A DNA stretch of 64,000 bases from Croceibacterium_A sp035626815 (GTDB taxonomy: Bacteria; Pseudomonadota; Alphaproteobacteria; Sphingomonadales; Sphingomonadaceae). A model generated the notes under the pieces. The model worked only from the letters and a program-made list of their open reading frames with translations. It ran no database searches and was not told the origin of the DNA. The position numbers were made by a program, and so were the translations under genes. Each line of letters starts with the position of its first letter. Positions within the stretch are counted from its first letter, which is position 1. The stretch is taken from the NCBI GenBank assembly GCA_035626815.1, contig DASPMY010000011.1:1-64000 (forward strand), in the 5' to 3' direction. Positions 32,838 through 41,853 of this stretch are shown here, piece by piece.

Positions 32838-33296
32838 ATGGCGTCGGTTCCGAATGACGATATCGACATTCTCGCCAAGGCGAAGCGAGCGCTCGACCGG
32901 GACTACGCACCGTCCGACGACGACGAGTACATGTCCAACCAGCAGCTCAACTATTTCCGCGTTCTGCTGCTCGAATGGAAGAAGTCGATCCTCAGCGCCG
33001 CCGAAGGCACCCTGCAGTCGCTCCAGGACGGCCCGATCCGCGAGCCCGACCTCAACGACCGCGCTTCCAGCGAGACCGACTGGGGCATCGAGCTGCGCAC
33101 CCGCGACCGGCAGCGCAAGCTGATCGCCAAGATCGACGCCGCGCTGCGCCGCATCGACGAGGGCGACTACGGCTGGTGCGAGGTGACCGGCGAGCCGATC
33201 GGCATCAACCGCCTGATCGCTCGCCCGATCGCCACGATGACGGTCGAGGCGCAGCAGGCGCACGAGCGGCGCGAGAAGATTTCCCGCGACGACTGA
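32838..33296 (+). CDS. dksA: DksA family RNA polymerase-binding protein
   Basis: 152 residues. A coiled coil (about 40-110) is followed by the globular end YGWCEVTGEPIGINRLIARP and ATMTVEAQQAHERRE. DksA binds the RNA polymerase secondary channel and works with ppGpp. Only one Cys remains of the four zinc ligands seen in E. coli DksA, a variation known in alphaproteobacteria. No coiled-coil tip assignment is attempted. Confidence 0.92.
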   Translation: MASVPNDDIDILAKAKRALDRDYAPSDDDEYMSNQQLNYFRVLLLEWKKSILSAAEGTLQSLQDGPIREPDLNDRASSETDWGIELRTRDRQRKLIAKIDAALRRIDEGDYGWCEVTGEPIGINRLIARPIATMTVEAQQAHERREKISRDD

Positions 33297-33333
33297 CCCA
33301 ATCCGGGACAGTTCGGCAAACGCCGGCGGCCCG

Positions 33334-33348
33334 TTAACCATCGATTAG
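33334..33348 (+). promoter_or_regulatory. Near-consensus CtrA box upstream of the PilZ gene
   Basis: TTAACCATCGATTAG fits TTAA-N7-TTAA with one mismatch, and includes the TTAACCAT form. It lies about 100 bases upstream of the PilZ start at 33447. Confidence 0.6.
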
Positions 33349-33446
33349 CCAAGAATCGCGATAAGGGCTCCGTAGCGCAATTCACGGGCCCGCCGCCGCG
33401 GTTTACGGCGGCCGGGCGCAAGCAGGAAAACCGGTCGCCTGGAACC

Positions 33447-33833
33447 ATGAGCAACGTGGACACACGCCAAGTCAATCGCGACAGCCTGTTCCTCCTCGCC
33501 CAAGTACGGGTCGACGGCCAGGACGGGGCGTTTCGCGTCAAGGTGCGCAACCTGTCGGCCGGCGGCATGATGGCCGAAGGCGAGGCCCGGGTCATGCGCG
33601 GCGCGCTGGTCCAGGTCGAGCTGCGCAACATCGGCTGGGTCCACGGCTCGGTCGCGTGGACGCAGGACAACCGCTTCGGGATCGCGTTCGTCAACGAGAT
33701 CGACCCGGTCGTCGTGCGCGCCCCCGCGGCGTCGTCGGCGATGGCCGACTTCGACGCTCCGCGCTACACGCGCAACCATTCGGGCGTGCCGATCGGGCAG
33801 CAGGCCGACCTGAGCAACTTGCGCAAGATCTGA
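33447..33833 (+). CDS. PilZ domain protein
   Basis: 128 residues. The c-di-GMP binding motif appears as NLSAGGMMAEG (D/NxSxxG), and the domain ends near GIAFVN. The first-motif arginine region is weaker: VNRDSLFLLAQVRV, so nucleotide binding is likely but not certain. The C-terminal 30 residues are flexible. A CtrA-type box upstream suggests cell-cycle control, as for motility or development genes. Confidence 0.87.
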   Translation: MSNVDTRQVNRDSLFLLAQVRVDGQDGAFRVKVRNLSAGGMMAEGEARVMRGALVQVELRNIGWVHGSVAWTQDNRFGIAFVNEIDPVVVRAPAASSAMADFDAPRYTRNHSGVPIGQQADLSNLRKI

Positions 33834-33880
33834 CCGCCGCGCGCGGTTGAACCGCTCTGCCCGCTGGCTTAGGCTCGGGC

Positions 33881-35347
33881 ATGGCGCGGGCCCGGCTCCT
33901 CCTTCCCGTCTTGCTTGCCCTGTCGCTCGGCGCGTGCGGCTCGAACGAGGGTGCGCTCGCGGTCGCCGCGATCGACACGCCCGACAGTCTGTTCGCCGAC
34001 GGCGTGCGCCTGTCGGCCGGGGCGCAGCACGTGCGCGCGGCAACCGACGCCGGGCTCGTCGCGCTCGACGCCCAGGGCGAGGTGATCCCCGCGCTGGCCG
34101 ACCGCTGGATCGTCACCGACGACGGCCGCAGCTTCATCTTCCGCCTGCGCGATGGCACCTGGCCCGACGGGCGCGACCTTACCGCCGAAAGCGCCCGGGC
34201 GGCGCTCAACGACGCGATCCGCGCGCTCGACGGGACCTCGCTCGGGCTCGACCTCGAGCCGATCGCCGAAGTGCGCGCGATGGCTGGCCGGGTGATCGAG
34301 ATCCGGCTGTCGAGCCCGGTGCCGATGCTGCTCCAGTTGCTCGCCCAGCCCGAGCTGGCGCTCCGTCCGGGCGATGGCGGCAGCGGCGACATGGAGCTGC
34401 GCCGCGACGGGGCGACGGCGATCCTGACGATGAAGCGGCCGGCGGCGCGCGGCATCCCCGAGGCCGAGGACTGGGCGCAGTACGTCCGCCAGATCGAGCT
34501 GCACGCCGCGAGCGCCGAGCGGGCCGTGGCGCTGTTCGACGACGGCGAGGTCGACCTCGTCCTCGGCGGGCGCATCGGCGCGCTGCCGCTGGCCGACACC
34601 GGGCCGCTGTCGCGCGGGACGGTGCAGCTCGACCCGGCGCTCGGGCTGTTCGGGCTGCGGGTGCGCCGCGCCGAAGGGCTGCTGGCGACGCCGCTGGCGC
34701 GCGAGGCGATCGCCATGGCGCTCGACCGGCCGGCGCTGGTCGGGCCGTTCAACATCGGCGGCTGGGTGCCGACCACGCGGATCGTACCGCCCGGGCTGCC
34801 GGGCGACCCCGGCCAGATCGGCGAGCGCTGGAGCGGGCGGACCATCGATGAGCTGCGCGCGGTCGCCGCCGGCCGCATCGCCGCCTGGCGCCGCGCCAAC
34901 GGCGGAGCCGAAGCTCGGCTGACGCTGGCGCTCGACCGGGCGCCGGGCCTCGACATGCTGTTCGCCGAGCTGGCGACGCAGCTGGCGACGATCGGCGTAC
35001 GGCTCGAGCGCGCGCCGCCGGGCCGCGCGGCCGATCTCGAGCTGGTCGACCGGGTCGCGCGCTACGCCGACCCGCGCTGGTTCCTCAACCAGTTCAACTG
35101 CTCGCTGCGCGGCGGGCTGTGCCACTCGCAGGCCGACCGGCTGGTCCGCGAATCCGACGGCCAGGCGGACCCGGCCGAGCGCGCGGCGATGCTCGCCGAG
35201 GCCGAGGCCGAGCTGACCCTGGCCAACCTCTACATCCCGTTCGGATCGCCGCTGCGTTTCTCGCTGGTGCGCGGCAATGTCGAGGGGTTCGCCGCCAACC
35301 CCTGGGCGTTCCATCCCTTGCCGCCGCTGGCGAAGATCGCCAGATAA
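33881..35347 (+). CDS. ABC transporter substrate-binding lipoprotein (SBP family 5)
   Basis: 488 residues. The signal sequence ends in a lipobox, LALSLGACGSN. The family-5 fold is supported by LVALDAQGEVIPALADRW, FRLRDGTWPDGRDLTAE and AREAIAMALDRPALVG. No permease or ATPase genes are adjacent, so the partner transporter lies elsewhere or is absent. Peptides are the usual ligand of the family. Confidence 0.85.
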   Translation: MARARLLLPVLLALSLGACGSNEGALAVAAIDTPDSLFADGVRLSAGAQHVRAATDAGLVALDAQGEVIPALADRWIVTDDGRSFIFRLRDGTWPDGRDLTAESARAALNDAIRALDGTSLGLDLEPIAEVRAMAGRVIEIRLSSPVPMLLQLLAQPELALRPGDGGSGDMELRRDGATAILTMKRPAARGIPEAEDWAQYVRQIELHAASAERAVALFDDGEVDLVLGGRIGALPLADTGPLSRGTVQLDPALGLFGLRVRRAEGLLATPLAREAIAMALDRPALVGPFNIGGWVPTTRIVPPGLPGDPGQIGERWSGRTIDELRAVAAGRIAAWRRANGGAEARLTLALDRAPGLDMLFAELATQLATIGVRLERAPPGRAADLELVDRVARYADPRWFLNQFNCSLRGGLCHSQADRLVRESDGQADPAERAAMLAEAEAELTLANLYIPFGSPLRFSLVRGNVEGFAANPWAFHPLPPLAKIAR

Positions 35348-35366
35348 GCGGCGAGAGGAGCCGCCG

Positions 35367-35765
35367 ATGGAGCCTGTGCGACCGCAACCGATGGGGCTTC
35401 CCCTCGGCAAGGACCCGGCCGCCGTCCGCCGGCGAATCGAAGGCCTCGAGCAGATTCTCGAGCGCAGCTTCGTCATACCCGGCCTCAACCGGCCGGTCGG
35501 GCTCGACGCCATCGCCGGCCTGATCCCCGTGCTCGGCGATGTCGTCACCGCCGCGATGGGCGCCTACATCGTGTGGGAAGCGAACAACCTCGGCTTGCCC
35601 AAGTGGAAGCTGTGGCGGATGGCGGGCAATGTCGCGTTCGACACGGCGGTGGGAGCGATCCCGGTCGCCGGCGACCTGTTCGACCTGCTGTTCCGCTCGA
35701 ACAGCCGCAACCTGCGGATCGTCAAGCGCCACCTCGACAAGCATCATCCGGTCATCGAGCAGTAG
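35367..35765 (+). CDS. DUF4112 membrane protein
   Basis: 132 residues from ATG 35367 with GAGAGGAG just upstream. The core FVIPGLNRPVGLDAIAGLIP and GDVVTAAMGAYIVWEA with AIPVAGDLFDLLFRSN match DUF4112. Two hydrophobic segments are visible. Function unknown. Confidence 0.85.
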   Translation: MEPVRPQPMGLPLGKDPAAVRRRIEGLEQILERSFVIPGLNRPVGLDAIAGLIPVLGDVVTAAMGAYIVWEANNLGLPKWKLWRMAGNVAFDTAVGAIPVAGDLFDLLFRSNSRNLRIVKRHLDKHHPVIEQ

Positions 35766-35813
35766 CGAATCGCGCTTCGGGCAGCGTCGTCATTGCTAAC
35801 CGATTAGCGACAC

Positions 35814-35836
35814 GATGTCAAGCGCAAGGTGCCAAA
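35814..35836. promoter_or_regulatory. 23-bp motif upstream of mutS, shared with the GTA upstream region
   Basis: GATGTCAAG-CGCAAG-GTGCCAAA lies about 70 bases before mutS and matches 24556-24578 at 20 of 23 positions. The palindrome GCTAA-CCGA-TTAGC (35795-35808) is directly upstream. Confidence 0.45.
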
Positions 35837-35906
35837 ACGGTTATTCCGCAGCTTATCGCTTCGCCGTCGGTGACTCCCCGGCGCCGAGTTCGCTAGTCCG
35901 ACCGCG

Positions 35907-38546
35907 ATGGCCGACGCCTCCGCTTCGACGCCGATGATGGCGCAGTACCTCGCGCTCAAGCGCGAGGCGGGGGAGTGCCTGCTGTTCTACCGCATGGGCG
36001 ATTTCTTCGAGCTGTTCTTCGACGACGCGAAAGTCGCCAGCCGGGTGCTCGACATCGCGCTGACCAGCCGCGGCGAGCACCGCGGCGCGCCGATCCCGAT
36101 GTGCGGCGTGCCGGTCCATTCGGCCGAGGGTTACCTCGCCCGGCTGATCAAGGCCGGCTGCCGCGTCGCCATCGCCGAGCAGACCGAAAGCCCCGAGCAG
36201 GCGCGCAAGGCGCGCGGCTCGAAGGCGCTGGTGGCGCGCGACATCGTCCGCTTCGTCACCGCCGGCACGTTGACCGAGGAAGCCTTGCTCGAGCCGCGCC
36301 GCGCCAACCTGCTGGCGGCGGTGTGCGAGGTGCGCGGGGCGTGCGGCATCGCCGCGTGCGACATCTCGACCGGGCGCATGGAGCTCGAGGAGTGCGCCCC
36401 GCAAGGGCTCGGCGCCGCGCTCGCCCGGCTCGGCGCGAGCGAGGTGGTCATGCCCGAGGGTCTCCCCTCCCGCTTGCGCGAAGGGCCGGGGGAAGGCCTG
36501 GTGCCGTCCGAGGCGATCACTCGTCCCGGGCACGAGTTTTCCAGCGATGACGGCGAAGCCCGCCTCAAGGCGCTGCACGGAGTCGCCACGCTCGATGGGT
36601 TTGGCGGCTTCGGCCGGGCGATGCTGGCGGCGGCCGGCGGCCTGCTCGGCTATCTCGACCACGTCGGCCGTGGCAGCCTGCCGCTGCTGCTGCCGCCGGT
36701 CGTCCGCGCGGCCGACGGGGCGCTGGCGATGGACGAGGCCACCCGGGCCAGCCTCGAGATCCTCGAGGGCCAGGCAGGCGGGCGCGCCGGGTGCCTCCTC
36801 GCCGCGGTCGACCGCTGCGTCACCGGTGCCGGAGCGCGGCTGCTCGCCGAGGACCTCGCCGCGCCGCTGGCGCTCGCGCCGGCGATCGAGGCGCGGCTCG
36901 ACCTCGTCCAGTGGCTCCACGGCGACCCGCTGCGGCGCGCCGACTTGCGCGAGGTGCTGCGCGCCTTGCCCGACGTCGGCCGCGCGCTGGGCCGCATCGT
37001 TGCCGGGCGAGGCAGCCCCCGCGATCTCGGCCAGGTGCGCGACGGCCTCGGCGAATCGCGGCGGGTGCACGATTTCCTCCATGGCCAGCCCGACAAGCCG
37101 GCGCTGTTGCGCGAGCTGCTGCCGAGCCTCACCGGCCACGGCGCGCTGACCGACCACTTGTCGAGGGCGCTCGTCCCGGCGCCGCCGACCGAGCGCGGGC
37201 AAGGCGGCTTCATTGCCGAGGGCTACGATCATGCGCTCGACGAGCTGCGCCAGGTTTCGGGCAATGCCCGCCGCGCGATCGCTGCGCTCGAGGCGAAGTA
37301 CCGCGGCGAGACCGGCGTCGCCGCGCTCAAGATCCGTCACAATGGCGTGCTCGGCTACTTCGTCGAAGTGCCCGCCCGCCACGCCGACGCCCTGATGGCC
37401 CCCGACAGCGGCTTCACGCATCGCCAGACGATGGCGGGCGCGGTGCGCTTCAACTCGTTGCAGTTGCATGAGGAGGCGAGCAAGATCGCCGAGGCCGGCG
37501 GCCACGCGCTCGCCGCCGAGGAAGCGCATTTCGCGGAGCTGGTCGGCGAGGTCGCCGCCGCGCGCGAGCGCATCGCCGCGACCGCCGCGGCGCTCGCCCG
37601 GCTCGACGTCGCCGCCAGCCAGGCCGAGCGCGCGGCCGAAGGCGGCTGGTGCCGGCCCGAGATCGTCGCGGCGCCGTGCCTCGAGGTCGAGGGCGGCCGT
37701 CATCCGGTGGTCGAGGCCGCGCTCGCGCGGGCCGGCGAACGGTTCGTGGCGAACGACTGCCGGCTTGGACCGGACGACCGCCTGTGGCTGGTCGGCGGGC
37801 CCAACATGGGCGGCAAGTCGACGTTCCTCCGGCAGAACGCGCTGATCGTGCTGCTTGCCCAGGCCGGCGGATTCGTGCCCGCCGCGCGCGCCACGGTCGG
37901 CCTCGTCGACCGCCTGTTCAGCCGCGTCGGCGCGTCGGACAACCTCGCCCGCGGCCGCTCGACATTCATGGTCGAGATGGTCGAGACCGCGGCGATCCTC
38001 GCCCAGGCGACCGAGCGCAGCTTCGTCATCCTCGACGAAGTCGGCCGCGGCACCTCGACCTACGACGGGCTCGCGCTCGCCTGGGCGGTGGCCGAGGCGA
38101 TCCACGAGGGCAACCGGGCGCGCTGCCTGTTCGCCACGCATTATCACGAGCTCGCCCGGCTCGCCGAAAGCTGCCCGGCGCTGTCGCTGCATCACGTCCG
38201 GGCCAAGGAATGGAAAGGCGAGCTGGTGCTGCTGCACGAGGTCGCCCCGGGTGCAGCTGACCGCAGCTACGGCCTCGCGGTGGCCAAGCTGGCGGGGGTC
38301 CCGAAGGACGTGATTGCCCGCGCCCGCGAGGTCCTCGGCCGGCTCGAGAAGGGCCGGGCCGAGACCGGCGGGCTCGCCGCGGGGCTCGGCGAGCTGCCGC
38401 TGTTCGCCGCGGCTGCGGCCGCCGAGGACGAGCAATGCGACACGCTGCGCGACCGCCTCGAGGCGCTCGACCTCGACGCGCTCAGCCCGCGCGAGGCGCT
38501 CGACGTGCTCTACCGGCTGAAACGCGAGGCGGCCGACGGGGTTTAG
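35907..38546 (+). CDS. mutS: DNA mismatch repair protein MutS
   Basis: 879 residues, normal length. The mismatch-recognition Phe-x-Glu motif is in YRMGDFFELFFDD. The ATPase Walker A is GPNMGGKST (about residues 631-639), followed by SRVGASDNLARGRSTFMVEM and ILDEVGRGTSTYDG. Near residue 186 a short stretch, EGLPSRLREGPGEGL, is encoded by DNA resembling the REP palindromes of this genome. It falls in a linker between domains I and II, so the protein should remain functional. Confidence 0.96.
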   Translation: MADASASTPMMAQYLALKREAGECLLFYRMGDFFELFFDDAKVASRVLDIALTSRGEHRGAPIPMCGVPVHSAEGYLARLIKAGCRVAIAEQTESPEQARKARGSKALVARDIVRFVTAGTLTEEALLEPRRANLLAAVCEVRGACGIAACDISTGRMELEECAPQGLGAALARLGASEVVMPEGLPSRLREGPGEGLVPSEAITRPGHEFSSDDGEARLKALHGVATLDGFGGFGRAMLAAAGGLLGYLDHVGRGSLPLLLPPVVRAADGALAMDEATRASLEILEGQAGGRAGCLLAAVDRCVTGAGARLLAEDLAAPLALAPAIEARLDLVQWLHGDPLRRADLREVLRALPDVGRALGRIVAGRGSPRDLGQVRDGLGESRRVHDFLHGQPDKPALLRELLPSLTGHGALTDHLSRALVPAPPTERGQGGFIAEGYDHALDELRQVSGNARRAIAALEAKYRGETGVAALKIRHNGVLGYFVEVPARHADALMAPDSGFTHRQTMAGAVRFNSLQLHEEASKIAEAGGHALAAEEAHFAELVGEVAAARERIAATAAALARLDVAASQAERAAEGGWCRPEIVAAPCLEVEGGRHPVVEAALARAGERFVANDCRLGPDDRLWLVGGPNMGGKSTFLRQNALIVLLAQAGGFVPAARATVGLVDRLFSRVGASDNLARGRSTFMVEMVETAAILAQATERSFVILDEVGRGTSTYDGLALAWAVAEAIHEGNRARCLFATHYHELARLAESCPALSLHHVRAKEWKGELVLLHEVAPGAADRSYGLAVAKLAGVPKDVIARAREVLGRLEKGRAETGGLAAGLGELPLFAAAAAAEDEQCDTLRDRLEALDLDALSPREALDVLYRLKREAADGV
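36462..36496. repeat. REP-derived sequence inside mutS
   Basis: CTCCCCTCCCGCTTGCGCG and the following GAAGGGCCGGGGGAAGG resemble the REP palindrome half at 16768-16789, with one hairpin arm decayed. It is translated in frame within MutS. Confidence 0.6.
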
Positions 38547-38551
38547 TCCCC

Positions 38552-38944
38552 ATGGACCGATTGCCCGACCGGGACGAGCTCGCCGTCGAGCGCACCCATT
38601 TTGCCGAGGACCGCACCATCATGGCGATGGAGCGGACTTTCGCCGGCTGGATGCGCACCGCGTTCGCCGCCATCGGCATCGGGCTCGCGTTCCACGTCGT
38701 GTTCGGGGCGTTCGACCCGCCGTGGCTGGCCCGGGCGATCGCCACGCTGTTCATCCTTGCCGGCGGGTGGCTGGCGGTCGCCGCCGAGCGCCGCGCGTGC
38801 CGCACGCTCGCCCGGCTGAGGCCGCACCAGCTGGCGCCGCCGAACGCGCCGCAGTTCAAGTGGCTCGGCTGGGCGGTGGCGCTCGGCGCGGTGCTGCTGG
38901 TCGCCGGGCTATGGGTGCTGAACGATGGCGCGGTCGGGCGCTGA
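38552..38944 (+). CDS. DUF202 membrane protein
   Basis: 130 residues. LAVERTHFAEDRTIMAMERT, seen as the core ERTFAGWMRTAFAAIGIGLA, is the DUF202 start. Three membrane segments follow. The family has no firm function. The gene begins 5 bases after the mutS stop. Confidence 0.85.
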   Translation: MDRLPDRDELAVERTHFAEDRTIMAMERTFAGWMRTAFAAIGIGLAFHVVFGAFDPPWLARAIATLFILAGGWLAVAAERRACRTLARLRPHQLAPPNAPQFKWLGWAVALGAVLLVAGLWVLNDGAVGR

Positions 38945-38947
38945 GCG

Positions 38948-39322
38948 CTACTCCTCGTCCCCCAGCGCATTGCCTTCGTCCGACCCGTCGGCGGGCAAGT
39001 CGGTCAGCTTGTTCTCGTCGCCGTACTTGTCCTCGTTGTCGTCGTGGTTCGGCTCGCCGAGGTAGGCGTCCATGTCGATCCGGCCGGACTGCTCCATGTC
39101 GCGCATCTTGTCGATCAGGTCCTGCGCGGAATCGTCCATCACCTCGCCCGGCTCGTCGGCCTTGAGGCTGTCGAGCGGGCTGGATTCGCGGGCCCCGCCG
39201 CGCAGCGCCTCCTCGGCCACGGTCTGCGACTGCTCGAGCTCGTCGTCCTGCTCGGCGTTGTGCAGCTCGGGCGCCTGGTCGGCCGGGGGGCGTTCGCCGC
39301 TCGGGAGGGGCTGGTCGGTCAT
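38948..39322 (-). CDS. Acidic conserved hypothetical protein
   Basis: 124 residues, very rich in Asp and Glu and without cysteine. Sequence such as DLIDKMRDMEQSGRIDMDAY suggests one short helix in an otherwise disordered protein. No known domain is recognised. It lies convergent to DUF202. Confidence 0.7.
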   Translation of the reverse strand: MTDQPLPSGERPPADQAPELHNAEQDDELEQSQTVAEEALRGGARESSPLDSLKADEPGEVMDDSAQDLIDKMRDMEQSGRIDMDAYLGEPNHDDNEDKYGDENKLTDLPADGSDEGNALGDEE

Positions 39323-39376
39323 CGCGAAAGGTCTCCTTCGCGTGCACAACCCTCCGCTCGGCGGGCGCGTTCCCGG

Positions 39377-39937
39377 CTAGCGATGGGCCCCCGGTTGCCA
39401 CAGCGGATCGCCGCCGGCGTTGACGGCCCGGGCGAGCACGAACAGGTAATCCGACAGCCGGTTGGCGTAAGCCAGCGCCGCCGGGTTGACGGGCTCGGCG
39501 GCGGCGAGCGCGGTCATTGCCCGCTCGGCCCGGCGGACCGCGGTGCGGGCGAGGTGCAGCCGCGCCGCCGCCTCGCTGCCGCCGGGGAGGATGAAGCTCC
39601 GCAACGGCTCGAGACGTGCGTTGGCGGCGTCGATCCGGCGCTCGAGCCACTCGACCTGGGCGGGGACGATGCGCAGCGCCGTGTCCGACGGCGCGAAATC
39701 ATCGCCCGGCGTGGCGAGGTCGGCGCCGAGGTCGAACAGGTCGTTCTGGATGCGTGGCAGTTCCGCGGCGAAAGGTTCGGCGACCGCCAGCAACGCCCAG
39801 CCGAGCACCGCGTTGGCCTCGTCGACCGCGCCCACGGCCTCGAGCCGCGGCGCGTGCTTCGGCGCCCGCGAGCCGTCGACCAGCCCGGTCGTGCCGTCGT
39901 CGCCGGTGCGCGTGTATATCCGGTTGAGCCGGACCAC
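39377..39937 (-). CDS. Cob(I)alamin adenosyltransferase, PduO type
   Basis: 186 residues. The ATP-binding start RIYTRTGDDGTTGLVDGSR and the later FILPGGSEAAARLHLAR with RRAERAM are the PduO-type ATR motifs. It transfers the adenosyl group of ATP to cob(I)alamin to give coenzyme B12. One base separates it from the small membrane protein upstream. Confidence 0.92.
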   Translation of the reverse strand: MVRLNRIYTRTGDDGTTGLVDGSRAPKHAPRLEAVGAVDEANAVLGWALLAVAEPFAAELPRIQNDLFDLGADLATPGDDFAPSDTALRIVPAQVEWLERRIDAANARLEPLRSFILPGGSEAAARLHLARTAVRRAERAMTALAAAEPVNPAALAYANRLSDYLFVLARAVNAGGDPLWQPGAHR

Positions 39938-39938
39938 C

Positions 39939-40166
39939 CTAGCGGTTGATCATCAGCAGCACCGCGACCACGACGATCGCCAGCGCCTGGTATTTGATGC
40001 GGGCGAACATCATCTGGTTCTGGCGGAGCTGCATCTCCTTCGCCCGGTCGCCGCCGCTTTCGAGGTCGAGCTTGGTGCTCTGCAGGAAGGCGACGATACC
40101 GCGCACCAGCGAAACCACGACCATGATCGCGAGCAGCACGATGACGATGACGAGCACGGTGTTCAT
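39939..40166 (-). CDS. Small twin-transmembrane protein, HIG1-like
   Basis: 75 residues with membrane segments at about 3-25 and 57-74. The loop carries QNQMMFARIKYQALAIVVV, which resembles HIG1-type proteins next to adenosyltransferase genes in sphingomonads. It overlaps gluQRS (ATGA). A respiratory-complex role is known for some HIG1 proteins but is not established here. Confidence 0.65.
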   Translation of the reverse strand: MNTVLVIVIVLLAIMVVVSLVRGIVAFLQSTKLDLESGGDRAKEMQLRQNQMMFARIKYQALAIVVVAVLLMINR

Positions 40167-41026
40167 GCCGCGCCCCCTACGCCTTCGCCGAGGGTAATGC
40201 CAGCCGGCACGCGGCCGCCGCGCAGCGCCTCGGCCAGCGCGCGCCCGTCCTCCCCCGCCCGGCGCCGATCGGCCAGCGACGGGGAGCCGCGCCGTTTGGC
40301 CAGCTTGCGGCCGTCGGCGTCGAGCAGCAGCGGGTGGTGATGCCACGTCGGCACCGGTAGGCCGAGCAGCGCCTGCAGCAGCCGGTGGACGTGGCTGGCG
40401 GCGAACAGGTCCATCCCGCGGGTGACCAGCGTCACGCCGTCGGCGGCGTCGTCGAGCGTCGCCGCAAGGTGGTAGCTGGCCGGCGTCGCGCGGTCCTTGC
40501 GCACCAGCACCACGTCTCCGGCGAGGTCGGGCGCCGCCCTCTGCTCGCCGCGCCGCGCGTCGATCCACGTGAGTGGTCCGGTGCGGCGCAGCGCCTCGCC
40601 GACGTCGAGCCGCCAGGCGACCTCGCCCGTCGGATCGACCGCGGCGCCGCGGCAGGTTCCAGGATAGACGGGGCCGTCCGGCCCGCTGGCGCGCGCCCCC
40701 TGGGCGATCTCGGCGCGCGTGCAGCGGCACGGATAGAGCAGGCCCATCTCGCGCAGCCGCTGCGCCGCCGTGTGGTAGCGGGCCAGGCGCGCGGACTGCG
40801 GCGCGACCTCGTGCCACTCGAGCCCGAGCCAGGCGAGGTCGGCGCGGAACTCTTGCGGAAGCTCGGCTCGCGAGCGCAGACCGTCGATGTCCTCGATGCG
40901 GAGCACGAAGCCGCCGCTGCGCGCCCCCGAACGACCTCGCGCCAGGTCATGCGCGACGATCGCCGAGAAGGCGTGACCGAGATGCAACGAGCCGTTCGGG
41001 CTGGGAGCGAAGCGGGTGACGATCAT
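40163..41026 (-). CDS. gluQRS: Glutamyl-Q tRNA(Asp) synthetase
   Basis: 287 residues, the expected truncated GluRS lacking an anticodon domain. TRFAPSPNGSLHLGHAFSA is the class-I HIGH region; the zinc site is YPCRCTRAEI with a later Cys in YPGTC. KLAKRRGSPSL is the KMSKS-like loop. It glutamylates queuosine in tRNA-Asp, which fits queC elsewhere in the window. Confidence 0.93.
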   Translation of the reverse strand: MIVTRFAPSPNGSLHLGHAFSAIVAHDLARGRSGARSGGFVLRIEDIDGLRSRAELPQEFRADLAWLGLEWHEVAPQSARLARYHTAAQRLREMGLLYPCRCTRAEIAQGARASGPDGPVYPGTCRGAAVDPTGEVAWRLDVGEALRRTGPLTWIDARRGEQRAAPDLAGDVVLVRKDRATPASYHLAATLDDAADGVTLVTRGMDLFAASHVHRLLQALLGLPVPTWHHHPLLLDADGRKLAKRRGSPSLADRRRAGEDGRALAEALRGGRVPAGITLGEGVGGAA

Positions 41027-41145
41027 TCAGCCAACCCTACCGGAGGCGGCGCGACTCGGCAAAACGCTGGGGATTCCCGCGTCGTAACGGGGTTGACGCA
41101 TTTTCGCGCAAATGCTCCCTTTGGCGCCACGAGGAGCGCCGACAC

Positions 41146-41754
41146 GTGTTCAAGGCCGAGCTGATCGAACGGGCCGCGCAGTTCCGGAGCGCGGAAGAGG
41201 ATCCGGTCCGCAGGTTGGAGGCCTGCCCGGCGCTGGTGCTCAACGCCGACTACACGCCGCTCAGCTATTATCCGCTCAGCCTGTGGCCGTGGCAGACCGC
41301 GATCAAGGCGATCTTTCTCGAGCGCGTCGACATCGTCGCCACCTACGACCGCGAGGTCCACTCGCCCTCGCTCGACATGAAGATCCCCTCGGTGATCGCG
41401 CTCCGGCAATATGTCCGGCCGAGCGAGTTCCCGGCCTTCACCCGCTTCAACGTGTTCCTACGCGACCGCTTCTCATGCCAGTACTGCGGCAGCGAGCATC
41501 ACCTGACCTTCGACCATGTCCTGCCGCGCCGGCTCGGCGGGCGGACGACGTGGGAGAACATCCTCACCGCCTGCGCGCCTTGCAACATGAAGAAGGGCGG
41601 GCGCACCCCGCAGCAGGCGCACATGCAGCCGCTCGTCCGGCCGATCCGCCCGACCAGCTGGCAGCTGCAGCAGCACGGCAAGCGCTTCCCGCCGAACTAC
41701 CTCCACGAAACCTGGCGCGACTGGCTCTACTGGGATATCGAGCTGGACGAATAG
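41146..41754 (+). CDS. HNH endonuclease
   Basis: 202 residues, GTG start. The HNH zinc motif is visible: CQYCGSEHHLTFDHVLPRRL, then GGRTTWENILTACAPCNMKK. The N-terminal part, PALVLNADYTPLSYYPLSLW, marks a widespread chromosomal alphaproteobacterial HNH family. It is probably housekeeping rather than mobile. Function unproven. Confidence 0.9.
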   Translation: MFKAELIERAAQFRSAEEDPVRRLEACPALVLNADYTPLSYYPLSLWPWQTAIKAIFLERVDIVATYDREVHSPSLDMKIPSVIALRQYVRPSEFPAFTRFNVFLRDRFSCQYCGSEHHLTFDHVLPRRLGGRTTWENILTACAPCNMKKGGRTPQQAHMQPLVRPIRPTSWQLQQHGKRFPPNYLHETWRDWLYWDIELDE

Positions 41755-41853
41755 AGGTTCTTCGAGCGGCTCGCCGGGAGCCTTTTCCGCTATGCCGCGC
41801 ACGCTGGCGCGGTTAGGGCGCTTGGAAAGCGCAACGACGCGGAGAGGATCGCC

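Noticed and set aside
35853..38435. 860-codon minus-strand open frame opposite mutS
   Set aside because: It mirrors mutS codon by codon as expected in high-GC DNA, with no recognisable domain.
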